Positions 44,867 to 52,866 of a DNA stretch of 64,000 bases are shown here, piece by piece. The stretch lies in NCBI GenBank assembly GCA_910579935.1, contig CAJTVQ010000003.1, positions 62,001-126,000 of the forward strand. Reading direction: 5' to 3'. The position numbers were made by a program, and so were the translations under genes. Source of the DNA: an uncultured Lachnospiraceae bacterium (GTDB lineage Bacteria; Bacillota; Clostridia; Lachnospirales; Lachnospiraceae). Each line of letters begins with the position of its first letter. The first letter of the stretch is position 1. The notes under the pieces were generated by a model. That model did not search any database. It had not been told where the DNA came from and saw only the letters and a list, made by a program, of their open reading frames with translations.

Positions 44867-46806
44867 TTCATGCCCCCTTTTCCGTTCACCTCCTGCGGTG
44901 TACTCCGCCCCGCTCTCATATAAAATGCCAGCACCGACGGCATTGCATAAACGATCGGAAACGCATAACGGGGCTGGTTAATCACCTGCGGACCCGCAAG
45001 GATGATAAAAAAAGTCAGAATCAACGGAAGCAGCACAAACCATTCCTTTCCTCTTTTTTCATGCAGCATGAAAATTCCGGTCACAAACATTAAGATCACA
45101 TAAAACGCCACATTGCTCAGCATACCGATCACCGGAACTTCTGAAAGGAACGAATAGAAGCTGACCATAACCGGACACAGCCCCTGCATCCAAACAGGAA
45201 TCTCAAAGCGGACCGCCTCTCCCAGCCCGTCTTCCATCACATACTCCTCTCCGATATGGCAGTCTCTGTTAAAAACATAATTATCAATATTCGGAGCAAA
45301 CAAATAATAATTCTGATTCCATGTCGCTTCCGCATAACAAAGCGGATGCCTCAGAAACTGCCGGAACCATACCCCGAAATAATCCGTCAAGGCTTCCGTA
45401 CCATCCCCGCGGAATGATGTCTTCACCGGGTCGGCGCTGGATTCCAGATACAGCGCCGGCAGATTGTCATAATCCAATACCTGCCGGATAATCTCCTTTT
45501 CTTCTTCCGGAATTTCCTCCCCATAGTCCCTGACATACCGCGCCGTCTGCTGGAAAGGCAGCGAAAACATTTCCTTCGGCCCGTCCTTTTCCACATGATA
45601 AACGGAACCAATGATACCCTCTATTCCGAATGCAAGCATAACCGGAGCAAGCAGGCCGATTACCGCCGCTGCCGGCCATGCCGTCCGCTTTTCCGAAATT
45701 CCTCTCTTCATCATGGAAAATCCTACCGCAAATGCCACCGGAAGGTACACGGCGATTCCGTTCTTCCTGAAAAGGATCATCAGGCAGGCGCTCACCGCCC
45801 ATGCTGCCTTATACCAATGCTCCTTCCAAAATTCCTGCGGCTTCCGGAACCATTCCATACACAGAAGAACAAACAGCAGGAAACAGGCAGTATATAAAAA
45901 ATCCTTGATCGGAAAAGCTGCATATCCCGCATAACAGGGCATAAAGCAGTATATCCCCATCGCCAGAAGCCGAAGCCATGCCGGAGCCTTCCATTTTCCC
46001 ATGCATACCAGAGACCACGCCAAAACCCCTGCCATCACCGCCGACTGCATGAGTACAAAAGCAAACAGTCCTATATTCCCGCTGCCAAGCATCGTCCCCA
46101 GCTTCACAAAAATGCCGAACAGCCACGTATGGAACACCGGCTGGGCCGTCGTATACTTTCTGTATCCGAAATAATATGCCAGCTGGTTCCAGTTATCATA
46201 AGACATAACGCCGGGATAACGCAGAACCAGATGAAGAAGCCAGCTGAGCATGATCCCCGCCCACGCTGACGCAAACGGATGTCTCCGGTAAAGCGTCAGC
46301 CATTTACTTTCTTTCATCCGGATATCCCTGCGGGAAACAAGAAATTCATAAAAAGCATGAATGGCCGTCAAATAAAGACTATAAAAACCGGCTATGAGAA
46401 CCATTGTTTTCAGCAGACGTGCGGAAGATGTGTATAATACGGAAAGACTGTTCCCAAAAGCAAATCCCACGCCCCCCGCATACATAACAGCCAGAAACAA
46501 AGCCAGTCCCTTCCCATAGCGCACGGTCTGCGTATCCTTTTCCCTCCATACCTTCCGATAACATACATACAGGCAGATTGTCAGGACCGTCACCGGCAGT
46601 CCCTTTCCTTCCGTTCCCTGGCGTACCGTCTCCAGTATTTTATAAACTTTCAGATAAAGGGAATTGGAAATCCCCTCCTCTGCAATATCCGCTACTTCCA
46701 TATGCACGTTCAGGGCCATTGCCGTCAGAAATGCACCCAAAAACAGCCAGCCCCTGCTCCTGCATATTCCGTTCCATGCCATTTTCTTCTTTTGAAATAC
46801 TTCCAT
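44863..46806 (-). CDS. DUF6020-type multi-pass membrane protein
   Basis: 647 residues with about 13 membrane segments and a large external region in the C-terminal third. LVLRYPGVMSYDNWNQLAYYFG followed by TAQPVFHTWLFGIFVKLG is the DUF6020 signature, with acidic and His residues on an external loop as in GT-C enzymes. Function is unproven; a lipid-linked-sugar-dependent transfer outside the membrane is plausible. It sits directly before the coupled GT4 gene. Confidence 0.72.
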   Translation of the reverse strand: MEVFQKKKMAWNGICRSRGWLFLGAFLTAMALNVHMEVADIAEEGISNSLYLKVYKILETVRQGTEGKGLPVTVLTICLYVCYRKVWREKDTQTVRYGKGLALFLAVMYAGGVGFAFGNSLSVLYTSSARLLKTMVLIAGFYSLYLTAIHAFYEFLVSRRDIRMKESKWLTLYRRHPFASAWAGIMLSWLLHLVLRYPGVMSYDNWNQLAYYFGYRKYTTAQPVFHTWLFGIFVKLGTMLGSGNIGLFAFVLMQSAVMAGVLAWSLVCMGKWKAPAWLRLLAMGIYCFMPCYAGYAAFPIKDFLYTACFLLFVLLCMEWFRKPQEFWKEHWYKAAWAVSACLMILFRKNGIAVYLPVAFAVGFSMMKRGISEKRTAWPAAAVIGLLAPVMLAFGIEGIIGSVYHVEKDGPKEMFSLPFQQTARYVRDYGEEIPEEEKEIIRQVLDYDNLPALYLESSADPVKTSFRGDGTEALTDYFGVWFRQFLRHPLCYAEATWNQNYYLFAPNIDNYVFNRDCHIGEEYVMEDGLGEAVRFEIPVWMQGLCPVMVSFYSFLSEVPVIGMLSNVAFYVILMFVTGIFMLHEKRGKEWFVLLPLILTFFIILAGPQVINQPRYAFPIVYAMPSVLAFYMRAGRSTPQEVNGKGGMK

Positions 46807-46847
46807 GTTTTAACCCTTCTTATTCTTTTTCGCTTCCGTTTGCATCT

Positions 46848-47990
46848 TCATATATGTTCCAGATCCGATTCTATCCAGTTTCTTATGCATTCCGTATAAA
46901 ATTCATTGGAAAAATCATACGCTCTCTTCAATGCTGCCCTGCTGTATTTCTCATGGTATTCTTCCTCCTTCAGCATCCGTTCCATCTCATCCGCCAAAAG
47001 CCGTTCCTCCTCCGTGATCAGAGCCGCATCCATATTTTTCTCCGGACTCATATTCGCTGTCAGGATACCGTATTCCTCTCCATTCCCCCGCAGTATTTCC
47101 CTCGGCCCCGTCAGGCAGTCCGTAGCAATGACGGGAATTCCCAGCGCCATCGCTTCTATAAGGGCATTCGGGAATCCTTCATGATAGGAAGTCAGCACAT
47201 ACAGACAGGCTGTCTTAAGATAAGGAAACGGATTTTTCTTCATGCCGGTAAAATATACGCCGTCCCCAACTCCCAAACCTTCCGCCAGCATCCGGTACTC
47301 ATCAAAACCGCCCTCTCCGATGATCAGAAGCTTTGCATCGGGAACGTTCTTTTGCATCCATGCATAGGCTTTTATCAGATGCCAGAAGCCTTTTACATCA
47401 TCTTCCCTGCCCATGGAAACAAGGATGTGCCCGCGGCTCTCCCAGGGAAGCTCCGGTTCCTCTTCGCCTGCCCGCGCCCTTAACTCCGCCACATCCAGGG
47501 GATTGTACAGTGTCGCTGCCTTACTGCAATGATACTTTTCCTCTATCTCCTCTTCGATCCGCTTCGAACAGCACAATACTTTATCGGCCCTGCGGGTAAA
47601 CAGGCGGATTTTCCTTTCGTTTTCCATATCCATATAGCTGCGGATACCGACCCATATTTTCGCACAACTGCCGGAAAAAACATTTACCATGTTGGCAGTC
47701 GGTCCAAAACTGTACGCAATGTCTATTTTCCATTTGCGCTTCAGTCTCCGGACAGCCAGACACCTCCTGACAAGATTCAGAGCTTTTCCTGCCACGCTGT
47801 CCTTCACTCCCATATGAAGGTCCGTTACCTTCAGCCCGCTGATATCATAGGCGATATCCCTGGAATCAAATATTACGATATATACATCATAATACGGCTC
47901 AAGCAGCCGCGCCGTCGCTACACATACCCGCTCAAATCCGCCCTGGTGCAGCATCGGTACAATAAGCATGATTCTTTTCTTCCTATCCAT
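46848..47990 (-). CDS. GT4 family glycosyltransferase
   Basis: 380 residues. The start is KKRIMLIVPMLHQGGFERVCVATARLL, and the donor domain has HILVSMGREDDVKGFWHLIKAYAWM and LYVLTSYHEGFPNALIEAMALGIPVIATDCLTGPREIL. The DCLTGPREIL ending replaces the usual CGG segment. It is cytoplasmic and lies 12 nt after another GT4 gene and 41 nt before the DUF6020 gene. Confidence 0.9.
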   Translation of the reverse strand: MDRKKRIMLIVPMLHQGGFERVCVATARLLEPYYDVYIVIFDSRDIAYDISGLKVTDLHMGVKDSVAGKALNLVRRCLAVRRLKRKWKIDIAYSFGPTANMVNVFSGSCAKIWVGIRSYMDMENERKIRLFTRRADKVLCCSKRIEEEIEEKYHCSKAATLYNPLDVAELRARAGEEEPELPWESRGHILVSMGREDDVKGFWHLIKAYAWMQKNVPDAKLLIIGEGGFDEYRMLAEGLGVGDGVYFTGMKKNPFPYLKTACLYVLTSYHEGFPNALIEAMALGIPVIATDCLTGPREILRGNGEEYGILTANMSPEKNMDAALITEEERLLADEMERMLKEEEYHEKYSRAALKRAYDFSNEFYTECIRNWIESDLEHI

Positions 47991-48002
47991 TCCTGCCTCC
48001 AG

Positions 48003-49190
48003 TCATAAGATTCCCCGCAGATAAAACCCCTCCAGCCTCGCCGCCTGCTCTTTCACATCAAAACCGGAAGCCTTAATGCATCCGCACATATCCTCTCTTT
48101 TATATTCCAAATGCCTCTCTGCATATTCTGCCCATACATCGGCGGATTTGTCAAGACTCTCGAAGCAGACCAATTCGCTTAAGCCCACTTCCGCCGTAAT
48201 CCGGTCCGAAACCAGACACCGGAGCCCGGCTGCCTGAGCCTCTACCACCGTTCCCGGAAGTCCTTCAAACCGCGACGGAAACAGGAAGAAATCAAACGCC
48301 TGATAATATGCTTCCACTTCCTTCTTATTTCCCATAAAAAGGATATCTCCGGCAATCCCCAGCCTCCCGGCCTGCGCTTTTGCGGCCTCCATTCCGCCGC
48401 CCTCACCGAGAAGCATCAGCACGCATCGTTTTCCCTTCTCCGACAGCCTCCGGTGCAGCCGCTCAAAGATTTCCAAAAGAAACTCATGGTTCTTCGCATA
48501 ATGAAACCTTCCCACATGCCCTATCACATAGCAGTCCCCGATTCCCAGTTCCCTGCGGAGCCGGTTCCTCACGGCCTCATCATACCGGAACTTTTCCGCA
48601 TCAATGGCATTGGGAATCAGACGCGCTTTCGGCGAACCGTTCCATCCCTTACCGAATACGGCCTGTCCCGCCTCCCCGGAACAGGCAAAGCAATAATCCG
48701 CCCGTTTCAGGAGCGGAAGCCGCAGCAGCCTTGTCATCCAGCCTTTGATCCCCTTATCCACCCCCGCACTCCTGGCATGGGCACATAAAACCGGTATTCC
48801 CGCCCTCCGCGCCTCCGGCAGGTAAATGGATGCAGTACTCGTCATATGCCCCTGAACTACGGCATACTCATGATGACGGTTAAAAAAATCCCGTACCGCT
48901 TTCTTATATGAAACATAATTGTATCCTTTGAACTTCGGAAGAACATAGACTTTTCCGCCCAAAGACTCAATCTCCGCATCATAAAACTCCGGAATCCTGG
49001 ATATTCCGCTTTGTCCCCTGCTTTTCCGCTTTCCGTCCCCCTCTTCCGTCTTCTGATGAACCAGAAAATCAAACTGCACTTTTTCCCTGTCCATACAGCG
49101 GTACAAATCCATAATACGGCTCTCCGCGCCTCCCAGGCTCAGGCCGCCGAGTACATGCAGCACCCGCACTTTTCCATCCGTTTCCATCAT
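48003..49190 (-). CDS. GT4 family glycosyltransferase
   Basis: About 395 residues. The start is ambiguous: ATG at 49190, or ATG at 49187 with AGGA 6 nt upstream; a GTG at 49220 has no site. The protein has VRVLHVLGGLSLGGAESRIMDLY, the GGAES loop, and FFLFPSRFEGLPGTVVEAQAAGLRCLVSDRITAEV as donor site. This pattern is common in capsule GT4 enzymes such as EpsF. An inverted repeat precedes it at 49231-49289. Confidence 0.88.
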   Translation of the reverse strand: MMETDGKVRVLHVLGGLSLGGAESRIMDLYRCMDREKVQFDFLVHQKTEEGDGKRKSRGQSGISRIPEFYDAEIESLGGKVYVLPKFKGYNYVSYKKAVRDFFNRHHEYAVVQGHMTSTASIYLPEARRAGIPVLCAHARSAGVDKGIKGWMTRLLRLPLLKRADYCFACSGEAGQAVFGKGWNGSPKARLIPNAIDAEKFRYDEAVRNRLRRELGIGDCYVIGHVGRFHYAKNHEFLLEIFERLHRRLSEKGKRCVLMLLGEGGGMEAAKAQAGRLGIAGDILFMGNKKEVEAYYQAFDFFLFPSRFEGLPGTVVEAQAAGLRCLVSDRITAEVGLSELVCFESLDKSADVWAEYAERHLEYKREDMCGCIKASGFDVKEQAARLEGFYLRGIL

Positions 49191-49230
49191 GCTTCCTGTT
49201 TCTCCTAAATATTCCGGCACTGTTTATCAT

Positions 49231-49289
49231 CCATATCATTAACTTATGCATTCGTGAAAGTACCGCAGCGCTTAAATTAACGACATTGG
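49231..49289 (-). repeat. Wobble-paired inverted repeat, relative of the 11.6-kb repeat
   Basis: Arms 49231-49254 and 49264-49289 form an imperfect hairpin that pairs mainly as the minus-strand transcript, because several mismatches become G-U pairs there. The loop is 9 nt. It begins 12 nt after the stop of the DUF2334 gene. The right arm (CCGCAGCGCTT...GACATTG) resembles the minus strand of the left arm of the repeat at 11616-11712 at the same spacing. No T-run follows. Confidence 0.6.
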
Positions 49290-49301
49290 TTTTCCATAGG
49301 A

Positions 49302-50030
49302 TCATCCGTACTTTACCAAAATATGCTTCACCGCCGCCAGCAGATACTCCGCCAGCCTTCCGGCCAGCCTGCGTTTCACCGGCTGTACCTTCAGATAGTC
49401 CTTAAAAGATATGACTTCCTGCGTCTCCAATATCCTGCGGTATTTCTCCATATCCCGTTCATCCGCGGTATTGGTATGCACCACCATTGTTGTGAATCCG
49501 CTCTTTCTCTTTAAGCTGCTTCCCAGCCGGAAAGAAATCGGATAAAACAGCATTCCCTGCCACTGATAAGGCCGGCTGCCGAATCCGTCCGTAATCCGCC
49601 TAAATCCGTTCTGCCTTAATGCTTTCAGCGTATTCCTGTCATAAGAATGGGCCGGCGCCATGAAAATATCCGTCCGGATACCGTGTTCTTCCAGAATCCG
49701 TTTTCCCCGTTCCAGCATATCCAACTGTTTTTCATAAGACACTCCTGCGAACTCTGAAAAATCATTCAGCGGAAAGATTCCCCCTTTTTTCTCCGTATAC
49801 ACATGCCGGTAACCATGCAGCGCAACCGTCCATCCGCTTTCCTTCAGTTCCTTCACAAGTTCCCAAAAATCTTCCCTTTCCCTGCTCCGGTTCAGATTTT
49901 CATCCTGATTGTCCGGCACCACGCCAATCAGCGGTTTCACTCCATACTCATCCATAAGCGCCCGAAACGCCCCGAAACGCTCCCAGTCCATAGCAGGCGT
50001 AATATCATCCATACGAATTGCTATCTTCAT
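49302..50030 (-). CDS. DUF2334-type polysaccharide deacetylase
   Basis: The 242-residue protein begins MKIAIRMDDITPAMDW with the metal-binding Asp pair (D8-D9), then VALHGYRHVYTE with H72 and H76, and FMAPAHSYDRNTLKALR. This is the DUF2334/CE4-like set. There is no signal peptide, so the substrate should be cytoplasmic. A second deacetylase-like gene lies at 42923-43678. The following gap contains an inverted repeat. Confidence 0.85.
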   Translation of the reverse strand: MKIAIRMDDITPAMDWERFGAFRALMDEYGVKPLIGVVPDNQDENLNRSREREDFWELVKELKESGWTVALHGYRHVYTEKKGGIFPLNDFSEFAGVSYEKQLDMLERGKRILEEHGIRTDIFMAPAHSYDRNTLKALRQNGFRRITDGFGSRPYQWQGMLFYPISFRLGSSLKRKSGFTTMVVHTNTADERDMEKYRRILETQEVISFKDYLKVQPVKRRLAGRLAEYLLAAVKHILVKYG

Positions 50031-50074
50031 ATTTTTCCCATTTCTGCACTGTTTTTACTCTTCCTGCCGTTCCG

Positions 50075-50995
50075 TTATTCCAGCACATCTCCGGCAGCCA
50101 GTTCCCGTCCGCACTCATACCGGTCAATCAACAGGGAACCGTCCACGGTCCGTATGATCGGCTTCCCGTCAAATACATCCACCACTTCTCCCGGCGCATG
50201 ATCCGAGAAATCAATGATTTCGTCAAACGGATGTGCTTCCCATACGGTCACCCTCTCCTCCCCGCACATTGCAAAGGCTCCCGGAAAAGGGGCCGCCACC
50301 CCGCGGATCAGATTATAAATATGCCTTGTCCGTTCATGGAAATCAATCTTTCCATCCGCCGCGGTGCGTTTATCATACCACGAATCAAAATCCCTTGATT
50401 CTGTTTTTACCACTATATTCCCCTTCTGATAAGCTTCCAGCAGCTTCTTTATCAGCCTCTTGGAGCAGATCATGTTCTTATACTGCGCCGTCCGGATATC
50501 ATCGTGCGGCGTAATGGAAAACATCTCCGTAGCAAACACATTCGGACTGTCCGCCTTTTCATCATATCGGAACAGATTCAGATTAAAGCGGGTATCCCCC
50601 AGAATGATCGACCAGTTTAACGGCGACCTTCCCCTGCCGAAAGGCAGATAACCGCTGTTCCCATGGAATCCGTAAACCCCGTAAGAAAACTTTTCCAGCA
50701 CACAGGCCGGGATCAGCCGCTGCCACCCCATGGAAACCGCTATCTCAAATTCATTTTCTTCCATAAATGCCTTCGTCTTGTCGTCCGTCAAAAAATAACT
50801 GTCCGCCTCAAAAACCGGAATCCCATACTTATCCGTCAGCGCCGAAAGCCCCTTGAACCCGGATACCTGATTCCGTTTCAGCACTTCCCTGCTGATGGTG
50901 ATCACCAGATCCACCGGACAAATATGGTTATGGATAAACTCCACGATATTCTCTGAAGTATCCTTCACTCCAAACACTGTAACCCCGTATCTCAT
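50075..50995 (-). CDS. Sugar N-formyltransferase-like protein
   Basis: 306 residues of the formyltransferase fold. Residues 86-134 (VSMGWQRLIP..., YGFHGNSGYLPFGRGRSPLNWSIILGD) match the formyl-tetrahydrofolate-dependent active site, with H111 and D134. The Asn of the classical N-x-H-D arrangement reads Gly109 here (Y-G-F-H), as far as alignment by eye can show. A C-terminal domain follows from about residue 205. Relatives N-formylate amino sugars in surface glycans. It lies 39 nt after the WbpP-like epimerase gene, which suggests an amino-sugar substrate; the tRNA enzyme is normally elsewhere. Confidence 0.8.
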   Translation of the reverse strand: MRYGVTVFGVKDTSENIVEFIHNHICPVDLVITISREVLKRNQVSGFKGLSALTDKYGIPVFEADSYFLTDDKTKAFMEENEFEIAVSMGWQRLIPACVLEKFSYGVYGFHGNSGYLPFGRGRSPLNWSIILGDTRFNLNLFRYDEKADSPNVFATEMFSITPHDDIRTAQYKNMICSKRLIKKLLEAYQKGNIVVKTESRDFDSWYDKRTAADGKIDFHERTRHIYNLIRGVAAPFPGAFAMCGEERVTVWEAHPFDEIIDFSDHAPGEVVDVFDGKPIIRTVDGSLLIDRYECGRELAAGDVLE

Positions 50996-51034
50996 CCTGA
51001 ACCACCTCCCAAACCATCCAATCCATCGCTTTAG

Positions 51035-52012
51035 CTATTTCAGATTCTCCTTATACCAGTCAATTGCCAAATGAATCCCTTTTGCAAAATCATATTCCGG
51101 ATCATATCCCAGCATTTCCCTTGCTTTGGTAATATCCGCATTGGAATCCCTGATATCTCCCTGGCGCGGCGGTCCGAACTCCGGTTCCCGTTCCACGCCT
51201 AAAGCACTGCACAGATCATAATAAACATCGATCAGAAATTCCCTGCCTCCGGCGCCGATATTGAAAGCATTCCCGCCTGCTTCGCCGGATGCCAGGCAAG
51301 CCTTCAGATTCGCTTCAATGACATTGTCTATATAGGTAAAATCTCTCGACTGCTTTCCGTCCCCGTTGATCGTAGGCGTCTCCCCGTTTAAGAGCATACG
51401 GATAAATTTAGGGATCACCGCCGCATATGCGCCGTCCGGATCCTGCCTTCTTCCGAATACATTGAAATAACGCAGTCCGTAGGTATCCAGTCCGTACAGC
51501 TCCTTGTACAGTCTCCCGTATTCCTCATCCGTTCTCTTTGTCAATGCGTACGGGGACAGCAGCTTTCCTTCCGCCCCTTCCTTCTTCGGAAGCTGCGGAT
51601 GATCCCCGTATACGGAAGAACTGGATGCGTAAACAAACTTCTTCACCCCGTTCTGCCTGCTGGCTTCCATCATGTTCAGGGTACCGCGGATATTGATCTC
51701 TTCATACAGCAAAGGCATCTCGATACTTCTCGGTACGCTCCCCCATGCCGCCTGATTCAATACATAATCCACCCCTTTCGCCGCTTCCATACAGGTATCC
51801 AGATTCCTGATATCACCTTTGATAAACGTAAACCTGTCCAGTTTCGTAAAGGGTTCGATATTTTCATACTTGCCGGTGGAAAGGTCATCCAAACACCTTA
51901 CCGTATATCCCATCTCCAAAAGCGCCTCACAGAGGTTCGAACCTATAAAACCCGCACCGCCGGTTACAAGGAAAACGCTGCCCGCGTCAAATTTTAAATC
52001 TTTGTATCCCAT
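51035..52012 (-). CDS. WbpP-like UDP-HexNAc 4-epimerase (extended SDR)
   Basis: 325 residues. GGAGFIGSN at 18-26 binds NAD; VLNQAAWGSVPRSIEMP (84-100) is the signature of WbpP/TviC-type epimerases; the catalytic pair is Y155-x3-K159. The family interconverts UDP-GlcNAc/UDP-GalNAc or the corresponding uronic acids. The 6-dehydrogenase at 54237-55550 fits the same pathway. The ATG at 52012 has only weak AAAGAT nearby; a strong AAAGGAG lies about 30 nt upstream beyond a perfect hairpin (see 52024-52042). A candidate promoter lies at 52099-52127. Confidence 0.88.
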   Translation of the reverse strand: MGYKDLKFDAGSVFLVTGGAGFIGSNLCEALLEMGYTVRCLDDLSTGKYENIEPFTKLDRFTFIKGDIRNLDTCMEAAKGVDYVLNQAAWGSVPRSIEMPLLYEEINIRGTLNMMEASRQNGVKKFVYASSSSVYGDHPQLPKKEGAEGKLLSPYALTKRTDEEYGRLYKELYGLDTYGLRYFNVFGRRQDPDGAYAAVIPKFIRMLLNGETPTINGDGKQSRDFTYIDNVIEANLKACLASGEAGGNAFNIGAGGREFLIDVYYDLCSALGVEREPEFGPPRQGDIRDSNADITKAREMLGYDPEYDFAKGIHLAIDWYKENLK

Positions 52013-52023
52013 TATTATCTTTC

Positions 52024-52042
52024 TTTGCGGATGTTCCGCAAA
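52024..52042 (-). promoter_or_regulatory. Hairpin between strong ribosome site and start of the epimerase gene
   Basis: TTTGCGG (52024-52030) and CCGCAAA (52036-52042) form a perfect 7-bp stem with a 5-nt loop on either strand. On the minus strand AAAGGAG is immediately upstream and the ATG at 52012 is 11 nt downstream. If the stem folds, the ribosome site is brought to a normal distance; if it opens, the spacing is about 31 nt. This may control translation of the epimerase. Confidence 0.5.
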
Positions 52043-52098
52043 TCTCCTTTCAATACATTCTTATTTATTTTTTTAATATGCTCATCAGAACAAGATAT

Positions 52099-52127
52099 AG
52101 TTTACCACATACCGGAAAGATTTACAA
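52099..52127 (-). promoter_or_regulatory. Candidate sigma-A promoter before the epimerase gene
   Basis: TTGTAA (52127-52122) is followed after exactly 17 nt by TAAACT (52104-52099) on the minus strand, 87 nt before the ATG at 52012. The gap between 52013 and 52140 is AT-rich. Downstream genes may therefore have their own transcript independent of the pgl-type genes. Confidence 0.45.
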
Positions 52128-52140
52128 TTTTTACCGCCTC

Positions 52141-52848
52141 TCACACGCCTCTGGAAGTCCTGCTGTCCCCATGCAGGATCCGGTTCTTATCCGACCCGTT
52201 CATCTGCACGATCCTGCCGCTCCTGTCATAATAAGTAAGCAGGTCGGAATTCTTCACATACCGGTTCATTTTCTCCTCGTTTTCCAAATATGCTTCCGCC
52301 TCTGCCCTACGGTCCTTCATTTCCGGAGGCTTCCTGTCTTCCGGCCGTTCTACTATGCCTTCCGCTTCCACGGTATCAATTCCGGCTTCGGCATCAATTT
52401 CCTGCGACCTCTCCGTGACATCGATGACCTGCTCTGCCTGTTCCGCTTCCGCCTCTTCGCCCGCCGCAGTCTCCCCGCTGTCCGAATTCCAAAACTCCAA
52501 AAGAGCATTTTTGACATTGCTGAAAAAAGCCGTGATCGTCTTAACCAGTTCGCCGATCAATCCTTTGACCTGTTCTACCGTCTGGCCGAGATCCACGCTT
52601 TCTTCCGCGTCTGCGGCTGCTTTTCTCCCGTTTCCGATTCCTCCGTACTGACTCTGCGACTGGCTGGAGAATTCCGCAATGACGCCTTCCGCCTCTACCT
52701 TCTTCTTATCCTCTCCGTCTTTATCCGACCCTTTCTCCGTATGCTCATAATCCAGGGAAAATTTCTCCCCGTTTTCCAGTCCGGTTTCCGTCTTGGTATT
52801 GACTCTCCTGTATTCATAATACCCTCTGCCATTGATCGGATCTACCAT
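52141..52848 (-). CDS. Unknown acidic, Gln/Glu-rich protein
   Basis: I do not recognise this 235-residue protein. It starts MVDPINGRGYYEYRRVNTKTE and ends with YYDRSGRIVQMNGSDKNRILHGD. The middle (about 85-122) is an amphipathic helix (VKGLIGELVKTITAFFSNVKNALLEFW). Residues 128-185 are rich in Glu and Ala. There is no signal peptide or membrane segment. Its ATG has GGTGGG just upstream, 18 nt after the GT-C-like gene. The sequence resembles the conserved hypothetical proteins of Lachnospiraceae, from memory only; I give no function. Confidence 0.75.
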   Translation of the reverse strand: MVDPINGRGYYEYRRVNTKTETGLENGEKFSLDYEHTEKGSDKDGEDKKKVEAEGVIAEFSSQSQSQYGGIGNGRKAAADAEESVDLGQTVEQVKGLIGELVKTITAFFSNVKNALLEFWNSDSGETAAGEEAEAEQAEQVIDVTERSQEIDAEAGIDTVEAEGIVERPEDRKPPEMKDRRAEAEAYLENEEKMNRYVKNSDLLTYYDRSGRIVQMNGSDKNRILHGDSRTSRGV

Positions 52849-52866
52849 GTTCCCACCAGCCTTTCG

